DNA from: Maribacter ulvicola
GTDB taxonomy: Bacteria > Bacteroidota > Bacteroidia > Flavobacteriales > Flavobacteriaceae
DNA length: 64,000 nucleotides
Assembly (NCBI RefSeq): GCF_900155985.1
Contig: NZ_FTMA01000001.1
Span: 1,426,001 to 1,490,000 of the forward strand
Direction: 5' to 3'
The translations under genes and the position numbers were made by a program. The notes beneath the pieces are model-generated. The model saw only the letters and a program-made list of their open reading frames with translations. It did no database searches and was not told the DNA's origin. Every line of letters starts with the position of its first letter. Position 1 is the first letter of the stretch. This document shows, piece after piece, positions 1 through 10,260 of the stretch.

Positions 1-56
1 GTTATATATTTAATTATTTTTTTCATAATATTTCTATTAATTAAGATTAGCAATTT

Positions 57-3000
57 TTAAAAGGTTGCTTTGATACTAACTCCATATCTTCTAGAACTTG
101 GACCGTTAATAAAGTCAAAACCTTGTGAGTTACCAACACCTGCACCTTGAATGTTTGGATCGAAATTGGCGCCATCTGGTGTGTTGTAGGCATCATACCA
201 CAAGTTGAAACCTTGTGCAGTTATAGTTAATGATCCAAAAGGGGTTCTTTCTAAAGCTTTAGCAGGGAACGTGTATCCTAGTGAAAGTTCCTGTAAACGA
301 ACTACCGATGCATCATATACCTTAAGTTCAGTTGGACCGAATAAGATATTGTTGAAGTAATACGTAGAATTGTTGATCTGCTTATTGTTTACTTCGCCTG
401 TACTTTGTGAAACACCTGGTAAAATGTAAGTATTCTCTCTGTCTAAGGTTTCGGTAATTAAACCTCTACCTAATAAAGTACCAATAGTGTTAGATACGAT
501 ATCACCACCTTTTGTATGACTGATCTGAAAGCCTAAATTCCAATTCTTATAAGAAAAAGAATTGATGATGTTCATAATATAATCAGGATTTGGATTACCT
601 ATTACCGGTACATTTCCATTGATGTCAACTTCTGTAGTAACATAATCGCCACCATCATCAATTAAGAAGTTACCGTCGGCATCTCTTGCAATGGCATCAC
701 CTACTATTGCTCCTAGTTGCTCTCCTTTTATGGCTGCGTTTCCACCAACTGATAGGGTAGAACTACCGGCATAAATGATGATATCTTGTTCTTGTTCTGT
801 TACAATAAATTTATTTTTGGTAAAGTTAGCTCTGGTATTCCAGTTAAATCCACTTGGGTCATTACTTCTTATCCAGTCAACACCTAGGTCAATTTCAATA
901 CCGTCACCTTCTATTTTTCCAACATTACTTTGTGTAAAAGTAAAACCTGTTGAAGGAGAAAGTGGCTCTCTAACAATAAGGTCTTTTGTAGTTCTGTCAA
1001 AATATGTGAAGTCTAATGAAATTCTATTGTTAAGTAATTTTGATTCAAAACCTACTTCAAATTCAGAAAGTAATTCTGGTTTTAAATCTGGATTAGCCTT
1101 GAAGCCTGCAACTTGGTTAGTGGTTACTTCTCCGCCTTCACCATATACTTGCGTGTTCTGCTCAACCACACTTACTGTTGGGTAAGCAGTTGGGAATGTT
1201 GCTGACTGACCTAAGCCTGCTCTTAATTTTAAGAAGTTTAGTCCATTCTCAGACTTAATGCCAGGCCATGCCGCAGTAGGTAAAAAAGAAGCACTTACAC
1301 TTGGGTATGTTTGGCTATTGTTCTCGGTAATAAGGTTAGATACCCAGTCAGTTCTAGTTGATGCGGTAAAGAATAACATATTGTCATAGTCTAAAGTAAC
1401 TTGACCTAATAAACCGGCAATGTTTCTCTTTTCTGTATATTGAATAGGAGACTGGTTTGCATAATTGAAATGTCTCTGTATGTCAAATACAATTTGACCT
1501 GTGCTAGCAACACCAGATTGATCAAATGTGGTAGACCTGGATGTTGCACCCACGTTGAAGGACATTCCTAGTTTTTCCGATAAATCATAATTACCATTTA
1601 AAGCCAAATAGTGATCCCAAATGGTATTGTTGTTATCGTAGGTGTTTAAGAACCCAAAAATGGCACTGGTAAATTCAACACCACCCTTGTTAGAGTACTG
1701 TTCATTTCTTTCATTGTAATAATCTAAACCAGCTCTATACGTCATGTTAAGATTATCGTTGATGTCATATTGTACAGATGCATTCCAGAAAACACGTGTT
1801 GTTAGCTGGGAATATTTCGCATTATTAGCTGTCCAACGTGGATTGATAATGTCATTACCATTTCTATAGTATACACTAGATCCATCAATGGGATTTTGAT
1901 AGGGTAACCCTAATAGGTCAACACTACGTGGTGTAAAGTAGATGTTGCCAAATATAGAAAGACCAGTTGTACCGTTACCTTCACTTGCCGCAATAGGTGG
2001 TGAACTGTAATCTGTTCTAGAATAGTTCATTGCTCCAGCTACGGTGAATTTATTCGATAGTTTGGATCTACCGCCAATAGATACGTTAGCTCTTGTTAAA
2101 CCATTTCCAGGTATAAAAGACTCATCATCTAAAAAACCAAAATTTGCATTGAACGTAGTATTCCCATCTTGAGAAGCTCCATTAATGTTAACGGAAGTTG
2201 AGCTCACAGAACCAGGTTTGAAGTAATCTTCAACAGAATTGTAAGGCTTCCAATCATATCTTGCATCTTGAAATTCTGGAAAAGCCTCTCTTGTAGCTCT
2301 AACGGATGTTGTACTATAAGGATGCGCTAAAGTTCCATTTTCGTCAATGGCAGATTGTCTTCCCCATCCAGAAAGGCCACTTTCTTCAAAACTAGGTCCC
2401 CAGTTACTAAAGAACCAACCAAATGCTTGGTCAAAACCATTACCATATTCATCTTGGTAATCTGGTAAGGAAGCAAATTCGTTAACAAAGTAAGACTGAT
2501 TCACTGTAATTTCGGTTTTCTTTTTACCCCCAACAGCAGAACCTGCTTTTGTAGTAATAAGAATTACACCATTTTTACCTTGAGAACCATAAAGCGTTGC
2601 AGCGGCAAGACCTTTTAATACTTCAATTTTTGCGATGTTGTTTGGGTCTAAATCTAAAAATCTAGAAGAACCGGTGTTACCCGTTAAGAAGTTAGATCCA
2701 CCTCCATTGGTATCTTGTGCATTCGTATCGCTACTAAAAGGTACACCATCAACAACAAAGAGAGCTTGGTTACTTCCGCTAAAGGAACTTAAGCCCCTAA
2801 CTACAACGTTGGTAGCGGAACCTGACATACCTCCAGCTGCGGTGATCTGTACCCCAGATGCTTTACCAGATAAAACACGGGCTACATCCCCTTCGGAACG
2901 AGATTCCAAATCTTCTTCGCCAACAGAGGAAACTGCAAAACCTAAAGCTTTTTTCTCACGCTTAATACCTTGGGCGGTAACAACAACTTCTTCAAGGGCT

Positions 3001-3299
3001 TGAGCGTCTTCTTCCATCATCACACTTACTGTGTTACTGGCACCTACAGATTTTCTGACGGCTTTTTGTCCAATGTAAGTGAATAATAATGTCTCTCCTT
3101 GCGAAGCCATGATGGAATAGTTTCCATCAAAATCGGTTTGGGTACCTGTAGTAGTACCTTCAACTACAATGTTAACCCCGGGCAAAGGAAGCCCTCCTTG
3201 ATCAGTAACCGTACCGGATACTGTTTTTTGTTGTGCAAAAGAAATATGCACAACTAACGCTAAAAGAAGCGTTAACAATCCATTTAGTTTTGTTCTCAT
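57..3299 (-). CDS. SusC/RagA-family TonB-linked outer membrane transporter
   Basis: This outer-membrane protein of about 1080 residues imports a large nutrient, typically a glycan or peptide, using TonB energy. It has a signal peptide ending near HISFAQ, a carboxypeptidase-regulatory-like domain (VSGTVTDQGGLPLPGVNIVV, about residues 27-105), a plug domain with the SusC signature (IEVLKGLAAATLYGSQGKNG) and a long beta-barrel ending in an aromatic residue (KATF). I start it at 3299, because the 10 residues before MRTKLNGLL do not look like a signal peptide and a promoter-like element covers the upstream ATG at 3329. Its SusD lipoprotein partner would lie left of the window. The substrate cannot be read from the sequence. 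The family call is firm. Confidence 0.93.
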   Translation of the reverse strand: MRTKLNGLLTLLLALVVHISFAQQKTVSGTVTDQGGLPLPGVNIVVEGTTTGTQTDFDGNYSIMASQGETLLFTYIGQKAVRKSVGASNTVSVMMEEDAQALEEVVVTAQGIKREKKALGFAVSSVGEEDLESRSEGDVARVLSGKASGVQITAAGGMSGSATNVVVRGLSSFSGSNQALFVVDGVPFSSDTNAQDTNGGGSNFLTGNTGSSRFLDLDPNNIAKIEVLKGLAAATLYGSQGKNGVILITTKAGSAVGGKKKTEITVNQSYFVNEFASLPDYQDEYGNGFDQAFGWFFSNWGPSFEESGLSGWGRQSAIDENGTLAHPYSTTSVRATREAFPEFQDARYDWKPYNSVEDYFKPGSVSSTSVNINGASQDGNTTFNANFGFLDDESFIPGNGLTRANVSIGGRSKLSNKFTVAGAMNYSRTDYSSPPIAASEGNGTTGLSIFGNIYFTPRSVDLLGLPYQNPIDGSSVYYRNGNDIINPRWTANNAKYSQLTTRVFWNASVQYDINDNLNMTYRAGLDYYNERNEQYSNKGGVEFTSAIFGFLNTYDNNNTIWDHYLALNGNYDLSEKLGMSFNVGATSRSTTFDQSGVASTGQIVFDIQRHFNYANQSPIQYTEKRNIAGLLGQVTLDYDNMLFFTASTRTDWVSNLITENNSQTYPSVSASFLPTAAWPGIKSENGLNFLKLRAGLGQSATFPTAYPTVSVVEQNTQVYGEGGEVTTNQVAGFKANPDLKPELLSEFEVGFESKLLNNRISLDFTYFDRTTKDLIVREPLSPSTGFTFTQSNVGKIEGDGIEIDLGVDWIRSNDPSGFNWNTRANFTKNKFIVTEQEQDIIIYAGSSTLSVGGNAAIKGEQLGAIVGDAIARDADGNFLIDDGGDYVTTEVDINGNVPVIGNPNPDYIMNIINSFSYKNWNLGFQISHTKGGDIVSNTIGTLLGRGLITETLDRENTYILPGVSQSTGEVNNKQINNSTYYFNNILFGPTELKVYDASVVRLQELSLGYTFPAKALERTPFGSLTITAQGFNLWYDAYNTPDGANFDPNIQGAGVGNSQGFDFINGPSSRRYGVSIKATF

Positions 3300-3326
3300 T
3301 TTTAAATTATTTGAATTAGCTATCGA

Positions 3327-3357
3327 CAAACATCATAATAAAGTGTTAATAATGCAA
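3327..3357 (-). promoter_or_regulatory. Candidate promoter of the SusC gene
   Basis: Read on the minus strand, GATGTTTG (3334-3327) matches the Bacteroidota -7 box TAnnTTTG except at its first base, and a TTG core lies 20 bases upstream (3357-3355). Transcription would start near 3321, downstream of the ATG at 3329. This supports translation from the ATG at 3299. Confidence 0.4.
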
Positions 3358-3624
3358 GATAATTTTAATAAAACTTTAAGAAATGGACATAAAATCCGAA
3401 GTTGCAGATAAAACATGATAGTTATTTAAAGTTAAATAATTCATCAAGTATCTTTTTGTCAATTTCGTAATTCAATATAAATACTCAAAAAACACTGTAA
3501 AATATTTAAATAAATTTTGATATAAATTGTTTAATGTTTTGTGTGTTGTTAAGGGTATTTTAACAAGGTTAGGAGTGTGTGAAATAAGGGGTGTTCAAAA
3601 AAAATAAAAATAAATTCAATTTGG
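3358..3624. other. AT-rich divergent intergenic region, no gene seen
   Basis: This stretch lies between the divergent SusC and rpsL promoters. It is very AT-rich with short T and A runs and contains no open frame with coding character on either strand. It may hold regulatory sites for the SusC gene, but I recognise none. Confidence 0.5.
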
Positions 3625-3655
3625 TTTGAATTTTAGCGAAATATCATTACATTTG
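3625..3655 (+). promoter_or_regulatory. Promoter of the rpsL ribosomal-protein cluster
   Basis: TTTG (3625-3628), 19 bases, then TACATTTG (3648-3655) fits the Bacteroidota sigma-70 consensus TTTG-N19-TAnnTTTG exactly. It would give a start near 3661 and a leader of about 39 bases before rpsL. Confidence 0.8.
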
Positions 3656-3699
3656 CCGACCCTTAAAGTAGGGGTAATTTTTTTATATATTATTATAGT

Positions 3700-4074
3700 A
3701 TGCCAACAATATCACAATTAGTACGAATAGGAAGAGAGACGATTACTAAGAAGAGTAAATCGGCTGCTTTGGATTCGTGTCCTCAAAGAAGGGGTGTTTG
3801 TACACGTGTTTATACTACTACGCCAAAGAAACCAAATTCAGCTATGAGAAAAGTAGCAAGGGTGAGGTTGACCAATGGTAAGGAAGTGAACGCTTACATT
3901 CCGGGAGAAGGTCACAATCTTCAAGAGCACTCGATAGTATTAGTAAGAGGCGGAAGAGTTAAAGATTTACCAGGGGTTAGGTATCATATTGTACGTGGTG
4001 CATTGGACACAGCAGGTGTGGCCGGTAGAACACAGCGTAGATCTAAATATGGTGCAAAACGCCCTAAGAAGTAA
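3700..4074 (+). CDS. rpsL: 30S ribosomal protein S12
   Basis: S12 sits at the decoding centre of the small subunit and contributes to tRNA selection accuracy. The 124 residues match the family's usual length, start [12 protein letters not shown] and carry the conserved [15 protein letters not shown] loop, where streptomycin-resistance substitutions arise in other bacteria. The lysines there are the wild-type residues. The second conserved loop, [14 protein letters not shown], is also intact. It is the first gene of the str block and is followed 23 bases later by rpsG. Confidence 0.99.
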   Translation: MPTISQLVRIGRETITKKSKSAALDSCPQRRGVCTRVYTTTPKKPNSAMRKVARVRLTNGKEVNAYIPGEGHNLQEHSIVLVRGGRVKDLPGVRYHIVRGALDTAGVAGRTQRRSKYGAKRPKK

Positions 4075-4097
4075 TTAAACTTGTTTAAAAGGAAGTA

Positions 4098-4574
4098 ATG
4101 AGAAAAAGACAGGCAAAGAAAAGACCACTTTTACCGGATCCAAGATTTAATGATCAATTGGTGACACGTTTCGTCAATATGATGATGTGGGATGGTAAAA
4201 AATCAGTTGCTTTTGGTGTGTTTTATGATGCAATTGACATCGTAGATGCAAAAAAGACTGATGAAGAAAAGACAGCTTTAGAGCTTTGGAAAGATGCATT
4301 AAGTAATGTTATGCCTCACGTAGAGGTTAGGAGTAGAAGGGTTGGTGGTGCAACATTTCAGATTCCAATGCAAATTAGGCCGGATCGTAAAATATCAACA
4401 GCAATGAAGTGGTTGATTAGTTATGCAAGAAAGCGTAACGAGAAGGGTATGGCTCAGAAATTGGCTGGAGAAATTTTAGCTGCAGCTAAAGAAGAGGGTG
4501 CGGCTGTTAAGAAAAGAGTCGATACGCACAAGATGGCTGAGGCAAACAAAGCATTTTCGCACTTTAGATTCTAA
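4098..4574 (+). CDS. rpsG: 30S ribosomal protein S7
   Basis: S7 is a primary 16S rRNA binder that organises the head of the small subunit near the E site. The 158 residues start [19 protein letters not shown] and contain the family signature region [15 protein letters not shown]. It is flanked by rpsL and fusA in the standard str order, with only 6 bases before fusA. S7 is the known autoregulator of the str operon in E. coli, but no comparable structure is obvious in the short rpsL-rpsG gap here. Confidence 0.99.
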   Translation: MRKRQAKKRPLLPDPRFNDQLVTRFVNMMMWDGKKSVAFGVFYDAIDIVDAKKTDEEKTALELWKDALSNVMPHVEVRSRRVGGATFQIPMQIRPDRKISTAMKWLISYARKRNEKGMAQKLAGEILAAAKEEGAAVKKRVDTHKMAEANKAFSHFRF

Positions 4575-4580
4575 ATAGAC

Positions 4581-6713
4581 ATGGCAAGAGATTTAAGATA
4601 TACAAGAAACATAGGTATTGCTGCGCATATTGATGCTGGTAAGACTACTACGACTGAACGTATACTTTTTTATACGGGTGTAAGTCATAAAATAGGTGAG
4701 GTGCATGATGGTGCCGCTACTATGGACTGGATGGAGCAGGAGCAGGAAAGGGGTATTACCATTACTTCTGCTGCTACTACATGTACATGGAAGTTTCCTT
4801 TGGAGAATGCAAAGGAATTGCCGGATACTAAAGATTACCACTTTAATATAATAGATACTCCGGGTCACGTTGATTTTACTGTAGAGGTGAATCGTTCTTT
4901 ACGTGTGTTGGATGGTTTGGTCTTTTTGTTTAGTGCTGTTGATGGGGTGGAGCCTCAGTCAGAGACTAACTGGAGATTAGCTGATAACTATAAGGTTCCT
5001 AGAATTGGTTTCGTGAATAAAATGGACCGTCAGGGTTCTAACTTCCTTAAGGTTTGCAAGCAGGTTAAGGAGATGTTAGGTTCAAATGCTGTTCCTATTG
5101 TCCTTCCTATCGGTGATGAGGCTGATTTTAGAGGTATTGTAGATTTGGCTAAGAACAGAGCTATTGTTTGGCATGATGAAGGATTCGGTTCTACATTTGA
5201 TGTAATTGATATTCCTGAAGATATGAAGGCGGAAGTTAAGGAGTATAGAGCTGCCTTAATAGAAGCTGTTGCGGAATATGATGAGGAATTGATGGAGAAA
5301 TTCTTCGAAGATGAAGATTCTATCACTGAAGAAGAGGTTCACGCTGCTTTAAGGGCTGCGGTAATGGATCGTGCGATTATTCCTATGGTTTGCGGTTCTT
5401 CGTTTAAAAATAAAGGTGTTCAGTTTTTATTGGATGCGGTTTGTAGATATTTGCCTTCACCTGTAGATAAGGATGATATTGAGGGTACTAATCCTGATAC
5501 AGGTGCTGTTGAAAAACGTAAGCCTAATGTAAAAGAGCCGTTCTCGGCTTTGGCATTTAAGATTGCTACTGATCCTTTCGTAGGTAGGTTGGCATTCTTT
5601 AGAACATATTCTGGTCGTTTAGATGCTGGTTCTTATATATTGAACAACCGTTCAGGTAAAAAAGAACGTATTTCCCGTATTTATCAAATGCACTCTAATA
5701 AGCAAAATGCTATCGATTTTATCGAGGCGGGTGATATTGGTGCGGCTGTAGGTTTTAAAGATATTAAGACTGGTGATACCATGTCTGATGAAAAGCACCC
5801 AATTGTTTTGGAAAGCATGGATTTCCCGGAGCCAGTAATTGGTATTGCTGTTGAACCTAAGACTAAAGCGGATGTTGATAAGTTAGGTATGGCTTTGGCT
5901 AAATTGGCTGAAGAAGATCCTACTTTCCAAGTGAAAACTGATGAGGCTTCAGGTCAAACAATTATATCTGGTATGGGTGAGCTTCACTTAGATATTATTG
6001 TCGATCGTTTAAGAAGAGAGTTTAAGGTTGAAGTGAGTCAAGGTGAACCTCAAGTAGAATACAAGGAAGCATTAACCAAAACGGCTGGACATAGAGAAAC
6101 TTATAAGAAGCAATCTGGTGGTCGTGGTAAGTTTGGTGATATTGTATTTGAAATGGGTCCTGCTGATGAGGATTTCGAAGGTGAAGGACTTCAGTTTGTT
6201 GATGAAATAAAAGGTGGTCGTATTCCTAAAGAATTTATTCCGTCTGTAGAGAAAGGTTTCAAAGTTGCAATGCAAAACGGACCTTTGGCTGGATATGAAA
6301 TGGATTCTATGAAAGTTGTTCTTAAGGATGGATCTTTCCACCCTGTAGATTCTGATGCACTTTCTTTTGAATTAGCTGCTAAGATGGGTTACAAGGCTGC
6401 TGGTAAAGCTGCTGGTGCCGTTATTATGGAGCCAATTATGAAGTTAGAAGTTATTACTCCTGAGGAAAATATGGGTGATATCGTTGGAGATTTAAATAGA
6501 CGTAGAGGTACTATTGGTGATATGAGCGATAGAGCTGGAGCAAAAGTTGTTAAGGGTACAGTGCCATTATCTGAAATGTTCGGATATGTTACTTCTCTTA
6601 GAACATTATCTTCAGGTCGTGCAACTTCAACAATGGAATTTTCACACTATGCAGAGACTCCTTCTAATATTTCAGAAGAAGTTATCAAAGCAGCAAAAGG
6701 TATAACAGCATAA
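4581..6713 (+). CDS. fusA: Elongation factor G
   Basis: This is the translocation GTPase, 710 residues and full length. The P-loop [10 protein letters not shown] (about residues 15-24), switch [18 protein letters not shown] and NKMD motifs are all present, followed by domains II to V ending in the EF-G C-terminal region ([14 protein letters not shown]). It lies in the str block between rpsG and rpsJ. No tuf gene follows it, unlike the E. coli str operon, so EF-Tu must be encoded elsewhere, as is usual in Bacteroidota. There is no second fusA-like copy in the window. Confidence 0.99.
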   Translation: MARDLRYTRNIGIAAHIDAGKTTTTERILFYTGVSHKIGEVHDGAATMDWMEQEQERGITITSAATTCTWKFPLENAKELPDTKDYHFNIIDTPGHVDFTVEVNRSLRVLDGLVFLFSAVDGVEPQSETNWRLADNYKVPRIGFVNKMDRQGSNFLKVCKQVKEMLGSNAVPIVLPIGDEADFRGIVDLAKNRAIVWHDEGFGSTFDVIDIPEDMKAEVKEYRAALIEAVAEYDEELMEKFFEDEDSITEEEVHAALRAAVMDRAIIPMVCGSSFKNKGVQFLLDAVCRYLPSPVDKDDIEGTNPDTGAVEKRKPNVKEPFSALAFKIATDPFVGRLAFFRTYSGRLDAGSYILNNRSGKKERISRIYQMHSNKQNAIDFIEAGDIGAAVGFKDIKTGDTMSDEKHPIVLESMDFPEPVIGIAVEPKTKADVDKLGMALAKLAEEDPTFQVKTDEASGQTIISGMGELHLDIIVDRLRREFKVEVSQGEPQVEYKEALTKTAGHRETYKKQSGGRGKFGDIVFEMGPADEDFEGEGLQFVDEIKGGRIPKEFIPSVEKGFKVAMQNGPLAGYEMDSMKVVLKDGSFHPVDSDALSFELAAKMGYKAAGKAAGAVIMEPIMKLEVITPEENMGDIVGDLNRRRGTIGDMSDRAGAKVVKGTVPLSEMFGYVTSLRTLSSGRATSTMEFSHYAETPSNISEEVIKAAKGITA

Positions 6714-6722
6714 ATTTAGGAC

Positions 6723-7028
6723 ATGAGTCAGAAAATTAGAATAAAACTAAAATCTTACGATCATAACTTGGTGGATAAGTCTGCTGAGAAGATTGTAAAA
6801 ACGGTAAAGACTACCGGTGCTGTTGTAACAGGACCAATTCCTTTGCCAACACATAAAAAAATATTTACAGTTTTGCGTTCACCGCACGTAAATAAGAAGT
6901 CTAGAGAGCAGTTCCAGTTAAGTTCTTATAAGAGGTTATTGGATATCTATAGTTCTTCATCTAAGACTATTGATGCACTTATGAAGTTAGAGCTTCCAAG
7001 TGGTGTAGAAGTAGAGATTAAGGTGTAA
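6723..7028 (+). CDS. rpsJ: 30S ribosomal protein S10
   Basis: The 101 residues start [18 protein letters not shown] and carry the S10 signature [21 protein letters not shown]. In E. coli this protein (NusE) is also an antitermination partner of NusB. It follows fusA by 9 bases, so it belongs to the upstream transcription unit. The next gene, rplC, is separated by an unusually long 143-base gap holding an attenuator-like structure. S10 is therefore the last gene before a likely control point. Confidence 0.99.
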   Translation: MSQKIRIKLKSYDHNLVDKSAEKIVKTVKTTGAVVTGPIPLPTHKKIFTVLRSPHVNKKSREQFQLSSYKRLLDIYSSSSKTIDALMKLELPSGVEVEIKV

Positions 7029-7033
7029 CTCAC

Positions 7034-7133
7034 TATCTAATCTTAATGGATTAGATAACATGTCCTGAGCTGCGTGCGAGGGAAAAACGGAAAAAATAAT
7101 TTAGGGTTAAATTATTTTGACCCTATTTTTTTT
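7034..7133 (+). promoter_or_regulatory. Attenuator-like structured region between rpsJ and rplC
   Basis: The first element is a perfect 9-bp hairpin, TATCTAATC (7034-7042) with GATTAGATA (7049-7057). A G-rich segment without a clear fold follows. Next come two mutually exclusive hairpins. One is AAAATAATTTA (7093-7103) with TAAATTATTTT (7108-7118). The other is TAGGGTTA (7102-7109) with TGACCCTA (7118-7125), directly followed by eight T residues (7126-7133), which is the layout of an intrinsic terminator. Shared bases mean only one of the last two can form. I infer transcription attenuation of the S10 block downstream. The regulator is unknown, and a ribosomal protein such as L3 or L4 is only a guess. 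Confidence 0.6.
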
Positions 7134-7171
7134 GAATAGAATTTAATAAGTAATAATTAATATAAATAAGT

Positions 7172-7789
7172 ATGTCTGGGTTAATAGGAAAGAAAGTAGG
7201 CATGACCAGTATTTTTGACGAGAATGGAAAAAACATTCCATGTACCGTTATACAAGCTGGACCATGTGTAGTTACCCAAGTCAGAACCGAAGAGGTCGAC
7301 GGGTATAGTGCCCTTCAACTTGGTTTCGATGACAAGGCAGAAAGTCGTGCTATTAAGGCTGAATTAGGCCATTTTAAAAAAGCAGGTGCTTCTCCTAAGA
7401 AAAAAGTCGTTGAATTCCGAGATTTTGAAGGTGAATTTAAATTAGGTGACACGGTTGGTGTTGATGTTTTTGCTGAAGGTCAGTTCGTAGATGTTATTGG
7501 TACATCTAAGGGTAAAGGATTTCAGGGTGTTGTAAAACGTCACGGATTCGGTGGAGTTGGTCAAGCAACTCATGGTCAGCATAACAGACTTAGGGCTCCA
7601 GGTTCTATTGGTGCTGCATCATATCCTGCAAGAGTATTTAAAGGTATGAAAATGGCCGGTAGAATGGGTACTGATCGTGTAACGGTTCAGAACCTTAGAG
7701 TTTTAAAAGTAGTTCCAGAAAAAAATCTTTTAGTAGTAAAAGGTTGTGTTCCGGGCCATAAGAATGCTTATGTAACCATACAAAGGTAG
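7172..7789 (+). CDS. rplC: 50S ribosomal protein L3
   Basis: L3 is an early assembly protein of the large subunit whose loop reaches toward the peptidyl transferase centre. The 205 residues start [19 protein letters not shown] and include the conserved loop [20 protein letters not shown]. It is the first gene after the attenuator-like gap and is separated from rplD by 5 bases. The gap makes it the first product controlled by that structure. Confidence 0.99.
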   Translation: MSGLIGKKVGMTSIFDENGKNIPCTVIQAGPCVVTQVRTEEVDGYSALQLGFDDKAESRAIKAELGHFKKAGASPKKKVVEFRDFEGEFKLGDTVGVDVFAEGQFVDVIGTSKGKGFQGVVKRHGFGGVGQATHGQHNRLRAPGSIGAASYPARVFKGMKMAGRMGTDRVTVQNLRVLKVVPEKNLLVVKGCVPGHKNAYVTIQR

Positions 7790-7794
7790 ATGTA

Positions 7795-8427
7795 ATGAAG
7801 ATAGCAGTTTTAGATATTAAAGGAAAAGACACAGGCAGAAAGGCAAACCTTTCTGATGATGTTTTCGCTATAGAGCCTAATGATCATGCGGTTTACCTAG
7901 ATGTAAAGCAGTATTTAGCTCATCAGAGACAAGGTACGCACAAAGCTAAGGAAAGAGCTGAGATCGCTGGTAGTACTAGAAAGATTAAAAAACAAAAGGG
8001 TACAGGTACTGCGAGAGCAGGTAGTATTAAATCTCCAGTCTTTAGAGGTGGAGGTAGAATATTTGGCCCTAGACCTAGAGATTACGGTCAAAAGTTGAAT
8101 AAAAATTTAAAGCGATTGGCAAGAAAATCGGCATTGACTTTGAAAGCAAAGGAAAATGGGATTTTAGTAGTTGAAGATTTTGATTTTGACACTCCTAAAA
8201 CTAAAGATTTTATTGAAGTTTTAAGGACCTTAGGTCTTGAGAATAAAAAGTCTTTGATAGTGTTGGGGGATTCAAATAAAGGTGTATATTTGTCTTCGCG
8301 TAATTTTAAAGGCTCTGAAGTTATAACTAACTCAGAATTAAGTACTTATAAAATACTTCACGCTAATAGTGTAGTATTGTTAGAGAGTTCTTTGGAAGGA
8401 ATTGAATCGAATTTAAATAAACAATAA
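7795..8427 (+). CDS. rplD: 50S ribosomal protein L4
   Basis: The 210 residues contain the conserved extended loop that lines the exit tunnel ([19 protein letters not shown], about residues 68-86). In E. coli L4 represses its own S10 operon at the leader RNA, which makes it a candidate partner for the structured gap before rplC, though nothing in the sequence proves that. It is tightly packed between rplC and rplW. Confidence 0.98.
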   Translation: MKIAVLDIKGKDTGRKANLSDDVFAIEPNDHAVYLDVKQYLAHQRQGTHKAKERAEIAGSTRKIKKQKGTGTARAGSIKSPVFRGGGRIFGPRPRDYGQKLNKNLKRLARKSALTLKAKENGILVVEDFDFDTPKTKDFIEVLRTLGLENKKSLIVLGDSNKGVYLSSRNFKGSEVITNSELSTYKILHANSVVLLESSLEGIESNLNKQ

Positions 8428-8431
8428 TATC

Positions 8432-8722
8432 ATGAGTGTGTTGATAAAACCAATTATAACGGAAAAAATGACTGCTGATAGCGAGTTGAATAACCGTTAT
8501 GGATTCGTAGTTGACCCTAAGGCTAACAAGTTGCAGATTAAAGATGCGGTTGAGGCTACTTATGGTGTTTCTGTGAAGAAGGTTCGTACAATGAATTACG
8601 GTCCTTCAAGAAAATCCAGGTATACAAAAACTGGTGTGCAGCATGGTAAAACAAATGCTATTAAAAAGGCGATTGTTGATGTTGTAGAGGGTGATATTAT
8701 CGATTTTTACAGTAATCTATAA
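8432..8722 (+). CDS. rplW: 50S ribosomal protein L23
   Basis: This 96-residue protein sits at the tunnel exit and is the docking site for trigger factor and the signal recognition particle. It starts MSVLIKPIITEKMTADSE, and the family motif around PKANKLQIKDAVEATYGV is clear. It lies 4 bases after rplD and 9 bases before rplB in the standard S10 order. Confidence 0.98.
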   Translation: MSVLIKPIITEKMTADSELNNRYGFVVDPKANKLQIKDAVEATYGVSVKKVRTMNYGPSRKSRYTKTGVQHGKTNAIKKAIVDVVEGDIIDFYSNL

Positions 8723-8731
8723 AGACAAGAA

Positions 8732-9556
8732 ATGTCAGTTAGAAAATTAAAACCAATCACTCCAGGACAGCGTTTTAGAGTAGTAAATGGATTTGACGCC
8801 ATTACTGCTGATAAGCCGGAGAAAAGCTTGCTTGCTCCGTTAAAAAAGTCCGGAGGTAGAAACAGTCAAGGAAAGATGACCATACGCCAAAAAGGTGGAG
8901 GTCATAAAAGAAGGTATCGTGTAATAGATTTTAAGAGAGACAAGCAAGATGTGCCTGCAACTGTTAAGACAATTGAGTACGATCCAAATAGAACTGCATT
9001 TATTGCTCTTTTAGAGTATGCGGATGGTGAGAAGCGTTATGTTATTGCTCAGAATGGTTTGCAAGTTGATCAGCAGGTTGTTGCTGGTTCTGCTGTGGCG
9101 CCTGAGATTGGTAATGCATTACCGTTAAGTGAGATTCCTTTAGGAACTATAATTTCATGTATTGAGTTAAGGCCTGGGCAAGGTGCTGTTATGGCGCGTA
9201 GTGCTGGTACGTTTGCTCAGCTTATGGCAAAGGACGGTAAGTTTGTTACGGTGAAAATGCCATCTGGTGAAACAAGGTTAATTCTTTCAGGTTGTTTGGC
9301 TACTATAGGTGCTATATCTAACTCTGATCATCAATTGTTAGTATCAGGTAAGGCTGGTAGAAGTAGATGGTTGGGTAGAAGACCTAGAACTAGACCGGTA
9401 GCTATGAACCCTGTCGATCATCCAATGGGTGGTGGTGAAGGTAGAGCTTCGGGTGGTCATCCAAGATCGAGAAACGGAATACCTGCTAAAGGGTTCAGAA
9501 CTCGTTCTAAGACCAAGAGCACCAACAAGTATATAATAGAACGTAGAAAGAAATAA
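8732..9556 (+). CDS. rplB: 50S ribosomal protein L2
   Basis: The 274 residues contribute to subunit joining and the peptidyl transferase centre. The C-terminal loop with [17 protein letters not shown] includes the conserved histidine shown to matter for peptidyl transfer in E. coli L2. The C terminus is basic ([19 protein letters not shown]). It is followed by rpsS after 13 bases. Confidence 0.99.
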   Translation: MSVRKLKPITPGQRFRVVNGFDAITADKPEKSLLAPLKKSGGRNSQGKMTIRQKGGGHKRRYRVIDFKRDKQDVPATVKTIEYDPNRTAFIALLEYADGEKRYVIAQNGLQVDQQVVAGSAVAPEIGNALPLSEIPLGTIISCIELRPGQGAVMARSAGTFAQLMAKDGKFVTVKMPSGETRLILSGCLATIGAISNSDHQLLVSGKAGRSRWLGRRPRTRPVAMNPVDHPMGGGEGRASGGHPRSRNGIPAKGFRTRSKTKSTNKYIIERRKK

Positions 9557-9569
9557 AAACTAAGAAGAA

Positions 9570-9848
9570 ATGGCACGTTCACTAAAAAAAGGACCTTACG
9601 TTCACTATAGTTTGGAGAAAAAAATCCAACAAAGTGTATCATCCGGTAAGAAAGCGGTAATCAAAACTTGGTCTAGAGCATCTATGATCACTCCTGATTT
9701 CGTTGGGATGACAATAGCGGTTCATAACGGAAAACAATTTGTACCTGTTTTTGTAACAGAAAACATGGTAGGACATAAACTTGGGGAATTTTCACCAACT
9801 AGATCTTTTAGGGGTCATGCGGGTGCGAAAAACAAAGGAAAAAAGTAA
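9570..9848 (+). CDS. rpsS: 30S ribosomal protein S19
   Basis: This 92-residue head protein of the small subunit starts [19 protein letters not shown] and shows the family signature at [20 protein letters not shown]. It sits between rplB and rplV with only 3 bases before the next start. Confidence 0.98.
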   Translation: MARSLKKGPYVHYSLEKKIQQSVSSGKKAVIKTWSRASMITPDFVGMTIAVHNGKQFVPVFVTENMVGHKLGEFSPTRSFRGHAGAKNKGKK

Positions 9849-9851
9849 GCT

Positions 9852-10259
9852 ATGGGAGTTCGTAAAAAACAGATGGCCGAAAGAATTAAGGCTGAAAAGA
9901 AGATGGTAGCTTTCGCTAAGTTGAATAACTGTCCTACATCACCTAGAAAAATGCGTTTAGTTGCAGATTTGATTCGCGGTGTAAAGGTAGAGCAAGCTTT
10001 AGCTATACTAAGGTTTAATCCTAAGGAAGCTTCTAGAAAGTTGGAAAAATTATTACTTTCAGCTTTGGCTAATTGGCAAGCAAAAAATGAAGAGGCAAGT
10101 TTAGAGGATGCTGATTTAATTGTAGCTGAGATTAGAGTAGATAGTGGTGCAATGTTGAAGAGGTTGCGTCCTGCTCCACAAGGTAGAGCACATAGAATTA
10201 GAAAACGTTCAAACCATGTTACATTGGTTTTGGGTTCAAAAAATATAACAGAAAACTAG
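9852..10259 (+). CDS. rplV: 50S ribosomal protein L22
   Basis: L22 has a beta-hairpin that lines the exit tunnel. The 135 residues have an N-terminal extension ([20 protein letters not shown]) ahead of the conserved core [18 protein letters not shown], and the C-terminal hairpin with [19 protein letters not shown] is intact. The internal methionine at residue 8 is a possible shorter start. rpsC begins 1 base after its stop. Confidence 0.97.
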   Translation: MGVRKKQMAERIKAEKKMVAFAKLNNCPTSPRKMRLVADLIRGVKVEQALAILRFNPKEASRKLEKLLLSALANWQAKNEEASLEDADLIVAEIRVDSGAMLKRLRPAPQGRAHRIRKRSNHVTLVLGSKNITEN

Positions 10260-10260
10260 G

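Noticed and set aside
775-1185. Plus-strand open frame inside the SusC gene
   Set aside because: It is antisense to a strongly conserved coding region and its translation has no recognisable domain.
2635-3003. Second plus-strand frame inside the SusC gene
   Set aside because: It is a shadow of the plug-domain coding sequence with no homology-like features.
4581-7028. Missing tuf gene as a deletion
   Set aside because: Bacteroidota commonly lack tuf at this position, so its absence is not evidence of a rearrangement.
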